Of a DNA stretch of 64,000 nucleotides, positions 1-12,625 are shown piece by piece. Within the stretch, counting starts at the first letter, position 1. Each line of letters begins with the position of its first letter. The DNA is from Burhinus oedicnemus (lineage: Eukaryota; Chordata; Aves; Charadriiformes; Burhinidae): positions 599,935 to 663,934 of the forward strand of contig VFFE01007217.1 of the NCBI GenBank assembly GCA_008921705.1, written 5' to 3'. The position numbers were made by a program, and so were the translations under genes. Under the pieces are notes generated by a model, which worked only from the letters and a program-made list of their open reading frames with translations, had not been told where the DNA came from and did no database searches.

Positions 1-3000
1 AATGCCTCAGAACTTTATCTGCTGCAGTTAATTTCAATTATTTTGTCCCTGATTTTAGACTATTGATACAAAGACTTGGTCTCTCCAGCTACTTGTGTAA
101 CGTCTCATCCTGATTCCTTTAATAAAAATACCCTAATCCCTTAAAATACCTCCCAGAGCAGCTCAAAGTATATTATTGATTTGGTGGAGTTTGGAGTGTT
201 CTGCACAGTGGGAATTTGAATCTGTTCAGCAGAATTTAGTTTGTTTTAAACATTCTCTGAATATTCAAATATACTATGAAATGTCATTAATTAAAAATGT
301 CAGGAGCTTGTGAATAAGATGAAAAGAAGCAGTTATCCAGATTCACTGTGTCCCATTGCCATGAATTTTCTCTAAAGAGATGTCTGCACAGAAAATTATT
401 TAAAAAGGCTTGAAAAAACAATGAAGATGTCTGCTCTGATCTCCCATGGAATTTGAGTACATGGATATTCTATGATGGGGAACTAATTGAGTATCGATAG
501 AAAAACAATGTAATTTTTTCTTACCTACTTTCTTTTTAGTCTGTTACCTACTTAACATTTCTTATTTTGCTTATCACGCTAACTTTTTTTGTCTGTTTTT
601 TAATTTGATTACAATTTCTTGGGATGGCTGCTGGCTTTTTCAATGTATTTCTGCAAAGCCTGGCTTAACAAGGCACGAATCTGGGCTGTGGCCTTTGTGT
701 CTTGTCTCTCATTACTGATGATAATGTCTTGCTACTGATTATGATAAACTTTTCTGGTGGGGCCATCTTTGACTTTCTTCATGGCCAGTAGGAATTTGGA
801 AGTATATGTCTAGTTCCAAAATAAAATGCACCCATTAGGGCAGAGTACTCAGGTAACTTTATAGACTAGAAAAGGTTACTAGAAAGATCAAGTATTCAGC
901 CTCACAGAAATCTTTATATAGTGTGCTCAGTGGCAAGAAGTACTGTGTTAGTAGGTGGAGAGGGGAAATATTAGAACATTTGTGACATGCTCATTAATTG
1001 TTGTCAAGTTTTGCATTTAAAATAAGATCTCTGTTTAAAAAAAATCTGATCTAGGAGTCTGACCACAGAGAAATCATGAACAATCCCTACAATTGTATGG
1101 GGACTGATACCATAAAAAATCATGGAGTAAGCAGCAACCTTCAGAAAGATACAAAATAAGAAGACATGAAAGACTGAGGTTGGAAGGACTCATTTTCCAC
1201 AAGAGATTGAAATAAATGCTATTTTTTTCAGCATACAATTGTCATAGCTATATGCTATTTATATAGGAGCTAATGAAAAGCTTTCCGAAGTACTGCACGA
1301 AAAGATGTGGTCACGCTTGTTTCCCTTTCACACAAGTGATTTTTAGCACAGAAGAGTGACGCTTCCTGCATTTTTCATGAATGTAGTTTCAGAAAGCAAT
1401 GTATTTAGTGAAAACTTGTGTGGAAGATCCAACAGAACTATTTTTCCTCTGCCTGGAAGGTGCTCAGGCCTTTAGGAGAAGAGGATTCATCTTGTCTATT
1501 TTCAGACATCTATACTTGAGATGTCTGCCTTGGGGTGTGATGAACTGAATGTTTGAAGGGTCTGTTTCTCTCTGCTGACTTCAAAAGAAGTCTAGCTGAC
1601 TAGCTCATGGGCTGTGTTTTGTCAGGTGAATCTCACTCTAGGAATCAACAGTAAAATGCAGTCCTCTGCTGGTGTGTAGAGGAAGAAGAAAACAGATGGT
1701 ACAGGAGAATTTTCAGTGTGGTGTTCTCTTCCTCCCAGTGTAATGGGATCCATCCACAGCAGTAGATCTACTAACCGCATAGCCATCCTGGTGACGGGAC
1801 TTCCACAAAGACAAGAAAAAGCAAAGCAAGGCTGATACAAAAAACCCCCTGAGCAACAGATTAGTATCTTTCCATTAAAGAAACTGTTGATGATCTTCCA
1901 AGGACAAGAATTCATTTTAGCCTTTTAAAAGAATATTAAGAGCAAAATTTTGGCTTTTGTATATATTTATATATGATGATAGAGGCACCACGATTATGTC
2001 ATTACCTGTTTGAAAAGTACTACCAACAAACAGATTTTAGAAAGTACCATTAAATCCCAACACCAGAATAAATTTGAACAGATTATTAAAGCAGATAAGA
2101 AGAAAGATTAGCTCTTTCATGGCAAATCGTTTTATGTAAGTTATGTGTCACTCAGTTACACTCTCCTTGACTGCTTAGACTTAAGGAAATAAATTGCTGC
2201 TGAGAAATAACTTTCACTTAAAGAAGAAATTTGCTACAGACTTATGTGAGATATTTATGCAGTTACTAAAAGTGTTAAATTGATAAATTTTCAGGGTTTG
2301 AAGTGTAAATTATAAATACTGTAATTTCTCTCCTGTGACACATGCTATGCATTAGAGCACAGTCACATTTCAAATTCAAATATGATACATTGCAGTGAGG
2401 AGTTGGAGCTCTTCACTGTTCTGTTTCACAGACATTAACTAGGATTTTTCTATAAAATCTTCAAACTTGAGAAGATGCCATTTAGACTAACAGGGTGAAA
2501 GAGAAATATTTCCATTTTAATAGATGGATTTTTTGGTGTTTTTTTATACATTAGTAAGAGACTAGGGGTACTATCCAGCTTTCATGTAAGCTGCTAGTTT
2601 ATGCGTTATCCTCATCTCCAGATCTCTGAATGCAATCTAACATTTTCATGTCCCAAACATAGGGTTGCCAAGAATTTTCCTGAAATGACATATGTCCCAT
2701 TGATTTTACTGAAATCACTGACATGAATACATGGTGTTTCTAACTGACCAACAAAAATCAAGGCCCCACACCCTGAATATAAGAATGCTTTAAAAAACAA
2801 ACAAAACTAGCTATCTTTTTCAAAAATTACTAGAAAAAATGAAAACAGTAATAGTACAAGGGTTAAACTCTTTGTACAGTGTGGCACAATGATAGTGATC
2901 TGTGTTAAACAGATTGCCAGTGCAGCAAGTCCCACTTCTGCCAAAGTCCTTACATATATTTTTGCTTATCTTTCTGCAATAATTGCTATATTTCATCTCT

Positions 3001-3474
3001 TTTTTTACTTAAAGTTTGTAACAAGCTGAAGTTTTCTGTGCTTGCTTTACGATAGAACTGTAGGCTCTCAGGTTTATTTGAGATTGATTTTCTATCTTCT
3101 TTCTCTTTTTGTGCTAATGTACTTATGATAACGCATTATATAGAACGCTCATTTAAGGCCTTCCATAAGCAAAGTTTACTATCTTGATTCTGTCTGCAGT
3201 TCATGAGCACATGGTAATTTCTTTTGCATGCATTTCTTTTTGTACAGCATACATCGCATATATACACTTACATGTTAGCATGTGATGGGTGATGTTTTCA
3301 GCTATTTCATTCATAGTGCTCTGTTTTTAGACACTTCTGATGAAAAAGGATAAATCGTCTCATATGGAGTTATGAACTGTCACAGAAACTCTGGGGAAGA
3401 CACTGGATGCTTTCTAAATGGATTGTTAGTTATATGCTGGGTTCATACTTATTTGATCTTCTCTTTTAATAAAG
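1..3474 (+). other. DGLUCY intron (left part), no exon seen
   Basis: This stretch lies upstream of the first recognisable DGLUCY exon and ends in the acceptor TTTAATAAAG at 3474. I looked for the expected preceding DGLUCY coding segment and did not find it, so the intron probably starts left of the window. The sequence is AT-rich and all short reading frames look random. The one coding-like piece, on the opposite strand at 609-809, is listed separately. Confidence 0.6.
609..809 (-). pseudogene. Unidentified coding-like remnant, possibly a processed pseudogene
   Basis: On the minus strand a frame of 66 codons runs from 809 to a TAA at 609-611, broken once by TAG at 732-734 after a Gln codon. 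The predicted peptide is not low-complexity: it includes the stretches FLLAMKKVKDGPTRKVYH and RALLSQALQKYIEKASSH and ends in PKKL. An A-rich stretch follows directly after the TAA, as in a retrocopy with a decayed poly-A tail. Another TAG (810-812) lies just upstream of the frame; it could also be the AG of a splice acceptor (TTTTGGAACTAG). I do not recognise the parent protein. It could be a decayed retrocopy, a terminal exon of an unknown minus-strand gene, or chance. Confidence 0.3.
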
Positions 3475-3594
3475 GTGTTGGAGATGGAGGAAATGAATTA
3501 GGAATGGGCAAAGTAAAAGACGCTGTAAAGAAGTACATAAAAAATGGAGATGTTATAGCTTGTGATGTTGAAGCTGATTTTACTATTGTAGCTG
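3475..3594 (+). CDS. DGLUCY internal exon (D-glutamate cyclase)
   Basis: This 120-base exon encodes about 40 residues including [20 protein letters not shown] and [15 protein letters not shown], which I recognise as the conserved C-terminal region of DGLUCY (C14orf159), the mitochondrial enzyme that turns D-glutamate into 5-oxo-D-proline. The acceptor is CTCTTTTAATAAAG at 3474 and the donor is GTAAGA at 3595. The exon starts by completing a glycine codon begun in the previous exon and ends after the first base of another glycine codon, so phase is 1 in and 1 out, matching the next exon at 5270. No stop or frame change is present. Recognition is from memory of the human protein, not from a search. 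Confidence 0.9.
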
Positions 3595-5269
3595 GTAAGA
3601 GATGTTTTTGGGGGGTGGGAGAGTTGTTGACATTCGAGAATACAATTGGCAAGAAAACATCTGTCTTTCCAACTAATTTGTATTGGCCCTTTCTTTGTAT
3701 GACCAAGTCATCCCTGGCAAACAAATCTGTCTCTGTATTATGTCCATTTTCTGAATAGTTAAGCAACTATGGCTCCAGCAGGAATGACTGAAAATTGAGG
3801 ATGTTCCATGAGGAAAGTGCATTTAATTGGAAATAGTTGGGCAAATCCTGAATATTTGTGAAAAATCACACTTTAAATAAAATAACAAGGAAGACTGCAG
3901 AAGTGATCTGTGTAGGAATTAAAATGTCAACGCACATACGAATTTTCAGTATAATTGATGAGCTTCTGTGGGTGTGAGCCTGTCAGGGTCATCAGTCATA
4001 TTGCTCTTACATGAAGAGCTGCTAAGTCTTTTCAACAGCCACTCAAGGACAGATATACATTCTTAATGTACAACAAAAGTTGAATGCTATAGTTTAAATT
4101 CTCTTCCATCCTAATGTCTTAACCAGCACGAAAGAAAATTCGCAGTGAAAGAGATATGTTCAGCAAGGACCAATTTATGAACTGAATGGTCCATATTGTA
4201 CTTAGGCTCAGGTTTCTAGGTTTCTAACCTAGATATCTAACACTCTTGATACTAAATCAGCAGGTTTTGGGGAGAAATGAGATTGTGGTGATAATTACAT
4301 CTGCTTCTTATGGCTATATGTATATAGTATCTATGGTAGATATTTTGGCAATTCTGGTGATTTTTACTTTGAAAGCAGCTGTCACTCCCAGACCCTGCAA
4401 AGGGAAGTGAGGTGGAGGTTTGGACATGTTTAAGTGTGGAAAACTACATGCACTGGAACAACTCCCACACTTTTTAAAAATTTTGCTATTCTGCATCTCT
4501 GGAAAAGGTATCAGGCAGCAGAGGTAACTTCTCACAGCAAGTTTCAAATCTAACAATGTCCAATACAATCTTGACAAAGAAGCTGTCAAACAAGACTGTG
4601 TAGACTGATTTGAAATGTATGGATATTAACTACGCTAGAATGTCTTTTTGTAAATGTTACTTACACCAAGGACACATCATCAAGACACAGACAATTAGTT
4701 TCACCATGGTTTCATATCTTATAAAATAGCTGAACTCTTTAATCAGTGATCATTTGTGACAAAAAAGGGATTCTCTGCAATGGTACAGCATTCCATTATA
4801 AAATCTGACACCAGTGAAAATTTGCCTGGTTTAGGACACTGTATCAAAATCTCCTACCTCTGTGTGGTTAAAAGGAAAAGACACTGGGCTGTAGCACAGC
4901 TTCTCACAGTTCATGGAGTTCACTTAAGACAAGTGGAATTGTGTTATAGACCGTGCCCATTTGAGTTTTTGCTTTGTTGGAAAGACAAAGACAAACCACA
5001 AACTAGATGGAAACAAAAAAGCTAGATGGAAACTTGCAGAAATTCAGTCTGAAATACTACTGAAAACATTTTAATAATGTTAAGCAATTGTGTAGTTCTG
5101 AAAATGTTCCAAATTCATGTCAGTATTTAATTCATATCCCCATTCCATTTCACCATCGCTACATGAGACTCAGGTGTATGTGCCTAATGACTTCTGCAGG
5201 TTAGGTATCTTTACAGTAGCCATTGTTTATTTTTTTATAGTTTGGTTTCATGGTGACGTTCTTTTGCAG
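3595..5269 (+). other. DGLUCY intron
   Basis: The intron lies between two phase-matched DGLUCY exons, with donor GTAAGA and acceptor TTCTTTTGCAG. It is AT-rich, and I see no repeats or genes in it. Confidence 0.75.
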
Positions 5270-5421
5270 GGGTCTCTAACTGGGGAGGCTATGCCATTGC
5301 TTGCGCTCTGTATATTCTCAGCACTTGTGAAATACATGACCGCTATCTGAGGAAAGCTGTTGGGTTTCCACAGTTATCAAAGAAGATGGGCTGGCTATCA
5401 GCACTTCCATCAGTTACCAAG
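5270..5421 (+). CDS. DGLUCY penultimate coding exon
   Basis: The 152-base exon follows the acceptor TTCTTTTGCAG and ends before GTAATT at 5422. Its peptide, beginning [20 protein letters not shown] and ending LSALPSVTK, continues the D-glutamate cyclase domain. The GVSNWGGYA segment is strongly conserved with the human protein as I recall it. It enters in phase 1, completing the glycine codon from 3594, and leaves in phase 0, which fits the final exon at 9525. The sequence is intact. Confidence 0.9.
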
Positions 5422-8400
5422 GTAATTTCTGTAGGACCAGGGAGTTGCGACTTGCTTGTGACATGTAGATGGAATCGGCTACCAGCCGCTAAATGCTGCC
5501 CGGTCCAGTTCAATAGCTTACTTTCACATGGTCTTTTGGTGACTTTTGGGAATCCCTGGTGAATGAGCTAGCACACTGTACTTAGAATATTCTGCAAAGG
5601 ATTCAAGACTGATTGAACATAAAAATCCTCAAAAATTAATGTATTCATGTGCTCCAACTTCAAGCACAAGACATTGCTACAATTTTATGGGCAGTGCAAG
5701 AAATCCTTGCATTGCGATACAGTGATTAAAATTCCCTGTTCAATTCCTTAGCATCATTCATGATTTTATAAATCTCTGTTGTATCCTTCTTTAGATGTCT
5801 GTCTTCCAAAATCAAAAGTCACAGTCCTAATGCAGAAGCCACTCCATACTTCTGATCTTTGCACCTTACTTACAATCTTTCCACCTTTTCTAGTTACGTT
5901 GGAACCTTTCTGTAATTAGTTTTGAATGTTTCTAAATTAAAGTTGGAGAAAGACTTGCAGATGTATATTTTTAAATGTGGTTTGACTAATGCAGCTCTGA
6001 TATTCTGGGAATGCAAAGGTTTCAGACTGAGAAAAAGCAAAATAACTGAGAAGAGTGAGAAATGACTGTGATCTGTGCTCATCCTGCTAAGCACGTGGCT
6101 CTATTTTTAACTTGGCAGTGTTTAAAAAAAACCAAAACCTCAGTGATCGAGTAATGTTTGTTCGACCATATTTGTAATGACTTAGGAACTTCAAATCAGT
6201 TTTATTGGCGGAGTACCTCTATAGAGACTTGGACAAAACCAGTAAGTTTGTGACCTCCAAGAATGCTAAGCAAAATGTAATCCATCTGCCATAAATATTG
6301 CCCACAACAGTGGAGTATTTCTCCTAAGATGACAGTACATTCTTCGTGAAATCCCAACAAAACACCTCTTAAATATTTTAGAGTAGGTCTTACATTTTTT
6401 AATTCTTGCTATTTTGATTTTTCATCTAAAGTTCATAAAACCAAAACTGATCCCAATATTTGGCATAGCGATAGAGCCACTTACCCTTTGACTTAACAAA
6501 GCATATGGCATCTTTCGTTGCAATCTTTTCCAGAAATAGATCAATTACTTTTCACTTTTCAGTGTTTTTTTCCAGTTGCATCTACTTTGTTTTTCCCTTT
6601 AAATTAACATATCCTAGAAACTACTATGGTCAAAATTCCTGGTAATGAGATACTGTAATTAAATGTGATATTGTGTACAGGAAATCCTTCTTTGTTTTGT
6701 TTTACTAAGCTATACCACTGGGAATATTGATAATGATCCAATAATGGGCTATTGAAAGTGCAATACTAAAATCTATTGAGGTAAAATTAATGGAAACGGT
6801 TTTGTGGAGGAGAGAAAATTACAAGAGAATATTAAATCTTTAATTATAAATCATGCAACAGTAAACAGTGCAGAAGATTGAACACATTAGTGTTCACATA
6901 TTCCATTAGTATAAAAAAATCATTCAGACCGTTTCTGTTTATATGGCTACTTTCTGCCCAATCCAGTTTCTTTTAATGCTATAATTACCCTGGTAAGATA
7001 AAGAGCACCATCGCACATACGCACCTCGGTGTTTGTCTGTTTGTAACTGGAAAAAAGACATTTGAAGGGGGTGTGAAGCACCAAACAGCTTTCTTATAAT
7101 GTGTCTTATATTTCTTCCAAAAGTGGCATTCCTTCCATGAAAACTATAGATCATACTTACTAAATGAAGACTTCCCCTGAAACACAAAGGTTGTTTCTCT
7201 GCAGCCTCATGTTCAAGCAATCAGGATTGCACTGCAACAAAGCCCAGACCTGTGGGGCTCTCCATTCTCACTCAGCACAATCCCACTGAGATTGTTCTAA
7301 GTGCACGGATTAGTCTTTACATGTATTTTAATAGGAGATACTGCAAAGCGTTTGTTCCTTGTTGAGAACTTGATAAACAAGAAACAATTTGATCTAAACG
7401 ATCTTTACTCACCTTTCAGTTGTGGAGTTGAGTCATAATTATGTTGGTTAATACTATATTGGTTTGATTTTTCGGATGTTCATGGTACTTTTATATTGAA
7501 GTGACTTTAGGGACATACATTAATTCATACACATCCAAACTTAGCTAATGCTGAGCAGCCTACAATCAGCTCTGCATTTCCTTGCATCTCACAACCAGAT
7601 TAATATGTCAGGCAGTTGTTTTTTTACTGAACTCTTTATTAATGGTAAGAAATGTGCTGTATATTATTTATTTTGAAATTATGACCTATAAGAATAGGAA
7701 TTATTTTATAAATGATGAATATATAAAGATGTGACATTTGGCTTAGTATTCTTTATTAGCTTTATCATTCATAAGGGAGGGCTTTTTTCCTGAATAAAGT
7801 GCAAATTAGCAAGTTCTTTTTCCATTAATTTCATTATTTGTTTGCTTACCCCACTCCCAACATAATTATTTACTAAAGAGAGAACTGTGAGCAAATTGCA
7901 GCACTTTACAGCTAAGGAAGCATACTACATGGTGTATGTTCCTTACAAATGGAAACAATAGCATTTGATCATAGAATGTGGTTTATCAGGCATAATTACA
8001 TAGTATTAAGCAAGCAAGCCTTTTTTCCCCATGTAAGCAGATCCGAGAGCTCTAACATGTAAGCAGGTTACCAAATTACACTAAATTCTCTGCTAATTGA
8101 CCATGCAAGGTATGCTTTAATTCTTCGGAAATGTTTCTATTTTGGCCATCTACTGTATTACGTAAAATACAACCATATTGTGTCTGAATTCAGATCTAAA
8201 GCTATTGTATTCTTTATGGTTTAGCAGTCTTCCTAGAAAAAAACTAACATTTAATAAAAGAATATTAGACATTTTAACTTTACAAATTTTTCATCAGTAA
8301 TTTGCGTGCAGGAGATAAATGCCTTTGCTAGAGGTTCTTGTGTAGGAATATTAAAGAAGAGGTATTTCAGCCTATAGAACTGTTTGTCAAGGACACCAGT

Positions 8401-9524
8401 AGGGCTGTTTCAGTAGCAGTTTTCATCAAAGCAGGGTCTCACACAAATGGAAACAGAACAGTAGACCAAAAACCAGAAAAGGCATTCCTAGCAAAGAAAG
8501 GGAAAAAATGATAGGTATATCACTATTTCAAAGTTGTATGTAAATTAATTACAGGGTTGAGGCAGGGGGAAGCTTTTTATTTTTATTAGATTTTTATTAA
8601 CAGAATTAGAGAAATAAAATCTTTTTATAGTAATACTGTGACAGAAAGAGTTTTACTGTGTACATTTCATGTGAAATTAAAAGCAAAGCAGTTTATATTA
8701 GACATACATCCATTTGAAACCAGCTCTTCTAATTTCACCATTCATAGAACTAGGGTTTTTTCAGAGTTCATTTTGTCCCATCTTTTCATGTCGCAATGCT
8801 AACTGGCCCATGACTCACAACGGAGGATTTTGTTCCCTCTGTGTACTTTAACAGCTCAACTTGGAACATGCTTTGTTATCTGCTTATGTTACTGTTAGCA
8901 AGAAAATAACTGTTGTAAACATGAAATTGAGTTGCAATTCTAAACAAAAGATAGTATATGCTGTTTCAGAGAATCCCAGGGAAGCACAATTTCAGGGTTT
9001 TCTTTTTTCCCCATCCCTTTTCTAAGCAACCAGAATTCTCATAAAATCAATAGGAAAAGATGATAGCAACAGGCACGCAGAGATCCCATTTCCCTGCTGT
9101 TCTTTTCTTTAAAAATGCATCTGCAGCCAGCTGCTATGCTGGTGAAACAACAGGTAGTTTTTTGAGCTACTTTGGCTGGAGGTTCCTCTGATTCTGTTTT
9201 ATGCAATGTGGGAACTTGAAACCAGGCAGAAAGGATTCATGCTGCTGAATTGTCGCCAACATCTTGTTTGAGGGAGTGTGGGGAACAATAATATCATTCA
9301 GTAATTAAATAGTAGTCAAGAATCTAAGCCTTTTGTCAATCCCTAAGTTCCAGATGCTACATATATTCTTTGGGACAATTTAAAAATAGCGTTAGCAAAT
9401 TGCTATCCAGAATTAATGTGGGAGATGTGGTCAGAGCCTCCACTAGGTTTAAAATAAAGATCTTGATGAATGCTCTTGTCTGATTCGGGAATTTAATTAT
9501 ATTCTATTTCTTTGTTTTTTTAAG
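5422..9524 (+). other. DGLUCY last intron
   Basis: This is a 4.1 kb AT-rich intron with donor GTAATT and an acceptor after the pyrimidine run TTTCTTTGTTTTTTTAAG. I see no exon, RNA gene or recognisable transposon in it. Confidence 0.7.
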
Positions 9525-9668
9525 GAAGAAAAACTTCTGAAAACACTTGCACAGCACGGGGTCCGCAGTGGAAAAACTGCGAGCCTAGAAATGGAAGTGG
9601 ACGGGCTGCCCTTCTACAACACCCATTCACTTATGATTGAAAAGCTGCTGCAAGAGGTGCAGCAGTGA
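9525..9668 (+). CDS. DGLUCY last coding exon with stop codon
   Basis: The 144-base terminal exon encodes 47 residues, starting EEKLLKTLAQHGVRSGKTAS and containing MEVDGLPFYNTHSLMIEKLL, then ends at TGA (9666-9668). The motif with MEVDGLPF followed by NTH is the conserved end of DGLUCY. The exon starts in phase 0, in agreement with the previous exon. The protein would act in the mitochondrial matrix; its targeting sequence lies in exons outside this window. The three exons show no damage, so the gene looks functional in the part seen. Confidence 0.92.
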   Translation, partial: EEKLLKTLAQHGVRSGKTASLEMEVDGLPFYNTHSLMIEKLLQEVQQ

Positions 9669-9960
9669 CTGCCCCTCATGATTTCTATATCAAGAGTCAC
9701 TCCTGTGTTATCTCCATATTCCCTAGGCTCTCACAAGGTATAAAAGATCAGAAAAAGATGACTTTTCATCTCTGGTATCTTGGCTGTGCACAACCTGTCA
9801 TTGTTACCTTTACAACATCTCTGTGAAGCAAGAAGAGGCTATCATCGTGATGATATGAGTACCTTTCTTTTCTGTAATTTTATAATGGCTAATGGATATT
9901 AAATGATACTATATACCTAAGAGGTGATCTGTCTTTTACAAAGAAAGCTTGTCATTAAAA
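9669..9960 (+). other. Probable DGLUCY 3' UTR
   Basis: The sequence follows the DGLUCY stop codon. There is no canonical AATAAA in the first 300 bases; the common variant ATTAAA occurs at about 9898 and again at about 9955, so the transcript may end near 9920 or 9980. A stretch around 9800-9860 loosely resembles the middle of a MIR element but is too diverged to call. Confidence 0.4.
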
Positions 9961-11875
9961 TGAAATATTATTGCATTGCTGTTCCTGTTTTACTAACCTC
10001 GTAACTGCAAGAGGAAGTAACTCTTGTAGCAACTTGGATTTAAAAATACTTTGTGGTGGGGAAAACAGCTGCAGTGGAGAGGGGAGGTTCAAAACAAAAA
10101 AAGCCCAGTAAGTGTTACAGTAGTGAAAGTTGTTAAATACAGCCCCCCTGCACCCCACCTGTAGGCCCTCTAACACTCTCTTATGGTGATGGATAGTTTG
10201 TGGAAGTGTGAGGAGATAAGGGGAGAGCTTTAACTGAGCTAACGAAAATAGGGGCAGCATTACAGAGTTTCTGTGTAAAGGATAGGCTATATCGTTTGCC
10301 TCCTTCGTATTAGTAGTCTACCATTTATATATTTTATCCCTTTCTGGGTAATACAGAAAGGCTGTTAACATTTCGGGGTATCCTGTTCATTTAAATGAAT
10401 TAAATACATAAATAGTGATTAAAAAGTAATGCTTAGAAATTAAAGCATGATTAGAAATTAAAGAATATTTGTATTCAGTATGAAGTAAAATGATGTAAAT
10501 GAACATTTAGATGAATTCCAGTTACAGAAATTCTGCTCCTGACAAGACTAAGTGAAGTAAAATCAAATTATATCTCAAAGGCCTACTGATGTCAAACCAG
10601 TACAAGACAAATGGTTGTCAATTGTGGCTGACCTTTGTCATTTAAAGCTGTGATTTTACTTTAACCCCAGATGAGTGTCAGCGCTGAAGTTCTGCTAGTT
10701 GTCAGCCCTCGCAGCAGAGAGGACAGGGTATATTTGACACTGCACCTCTCAGGCACTGACGCTTTAGCTGTCATTAAATGATTATAATGGTACAAAAGGT
10801 GAGCATCAAACCATTGTGCTTTAACAGGATGAGAATGGCAGTTGTGTTTAGCCACTGTTTTTTCCAAAGGACAGTGGACTTCCAGCAGCCAGAAACACCT
10901 TGTATCTACTTTTCTTTCCGGCAGGTGAGTTTTATTTTCCTTCTTTTACATAAGACAAACACATAACTTTTTCAGAATGAGAAAAATGAGTTTGTACCAC
11001 AAACACCTGCATACTTTGAACATTAGTCTTCTAAAGTCCTTGAGGATACAGAGTCTTTAAAGACTTTAAAGACCTAAAAACAGGTGAACACGTGAGAGAA
11101 TGCCATACTTGCTGATAGATATTCAGACTCACCAAAGCTCCCAACATGTATTTTATGGGTCAGTCATTTTTTTAGATTCATTTTGTTTAAAGCCTTCTTG
11201 AAGGATGTTGCAATGAAACTATCTTTGAAGTTTCACAATTAGAAAATAGCTCCTTTAGAAGTCTCCAAACTCTCCAAACTATAAATACGAAGTAAAATAT
11301 TCCATATGAATGCTTGAGGTTTTGCCAAAGCCAGCAACCCCACAGGATGGCATATGTTCACTGCTGCACAGAACCCACAAAATGAAATTAGCATCGTTTA
11401 AAAATGTCTGTTTAGGAAGCAAGGCAGCTGATTTCCTTCTCTGTGTGCTGCGTGCTCAGCACCTTACTGACATATTACACTAACAGGTGCAATGTATATT
11501 ATTCTTTACAAACACTAACTTTTGTCAAAAAAACTTCATTTTTTAAGCTTTTACTCTTTTTTCCCCAAAATACAAGTTTTAACAGTCAGATTTAATTAAG
11601 AAATATAAAATGTAATAATTTGTCTTTTTCTCTAATGTGTGTTTTTAAAATCCCTTCTCCTGTGCAGTTCCAAGCACTGTAATTAATCCGATAGCAAGGT
11701 GTAGCATATCTCCAGCAACCATGGCAGGACCCTTGATTGGCTATGTTCTGGCTGAGATGATAGAAAGAAAAGCTCTGAGTGAGAGTTACCTTCCTCCCAT
11801 ATTGGTTACAGTTCTGCAGCCTAAGCCTAACAGTTATAATATAGGAAGAATTGATAAAATACTGACTTCAGAAAA

Positions 11876-11908
<33 letters not shown>

Positions 11909-12625
11909 CCTTCCTCTTCTCTTACGGGTTAGCAGGTTAAATGTTGAGAACTGTAGCAGAATGCAGGACTCCATTACACAAGCTTCCATCTGATTTTAAA
12001 CTGCAGCAGCTGACCAAAAGCTGACCACATCAAAGTACCAACTCAAATTAGCCTTAATCCCTCAGATGCCAATTCGATGTAATATGGCAAGCTCTGCATT
12101 CCAGCTATCTAATTTAAACAACATGGGTTACTGTAAAGAAGTAAAGCATAAACAGGACAACAAATATTTCATCCTAGAACAAACCACGTGTGTGTCTTAC
12201 AGCCTGCCAGGTCATGGGAGTCCAAGTAGTTGACTCGGTGCTTAACAACATACAAGCACGGCATTATGGCTGTCTGAGTCCCTGCCTTACGACCCCATTG
12301 GTAGAGACAGAGGAGATCAGAGGAAAGATTGGGAGAAAATAAAGCTAAACAGCACTAATAGTCAGAAGAAAAAATGCATGTATAAGGTAATTAATCCAGC
12401 TTGGTGAGTGGTCTAAGTATAAAGAAATGTAAAATAATTAAACAAACCAAATGTTAACCTAAACAAACCTAATCCCCTCCTGGGAGAGGGGACATGAATC
12501 CTTTCTGCAAGAGGAGGGAGGAGAGCATCTGTAGTCTCACAAATAGAAACTGTGGGCCAAAGCCATAAGATAGTTACTTCAAACACAGAGTGAACAAATA
12601 TAGGAAGAAAATAATAAAAACATTC
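9961..12625. other. Intergenic DNA between DGLUCY and GPR68
   Basis: The genes on either side converge on this stretch. It holds only short random reading frames and one long A-run. I see no gene. Confidence 0.6.
11872..11898. repeat. A(27) homopolymer
   Basis: There are 27 consecutive A residues, followed by a GAAG interruption and six more As. No clear retrotransposon body precedes it, so it is listed only as a simple repeat. Confidence 0.95.

Noticed and set aside
11721..11993. Open frame of 90 codons with a lysine run
   Set aside because: The lysine run is the A(27) homopolymer translated; the rest has no protein features.
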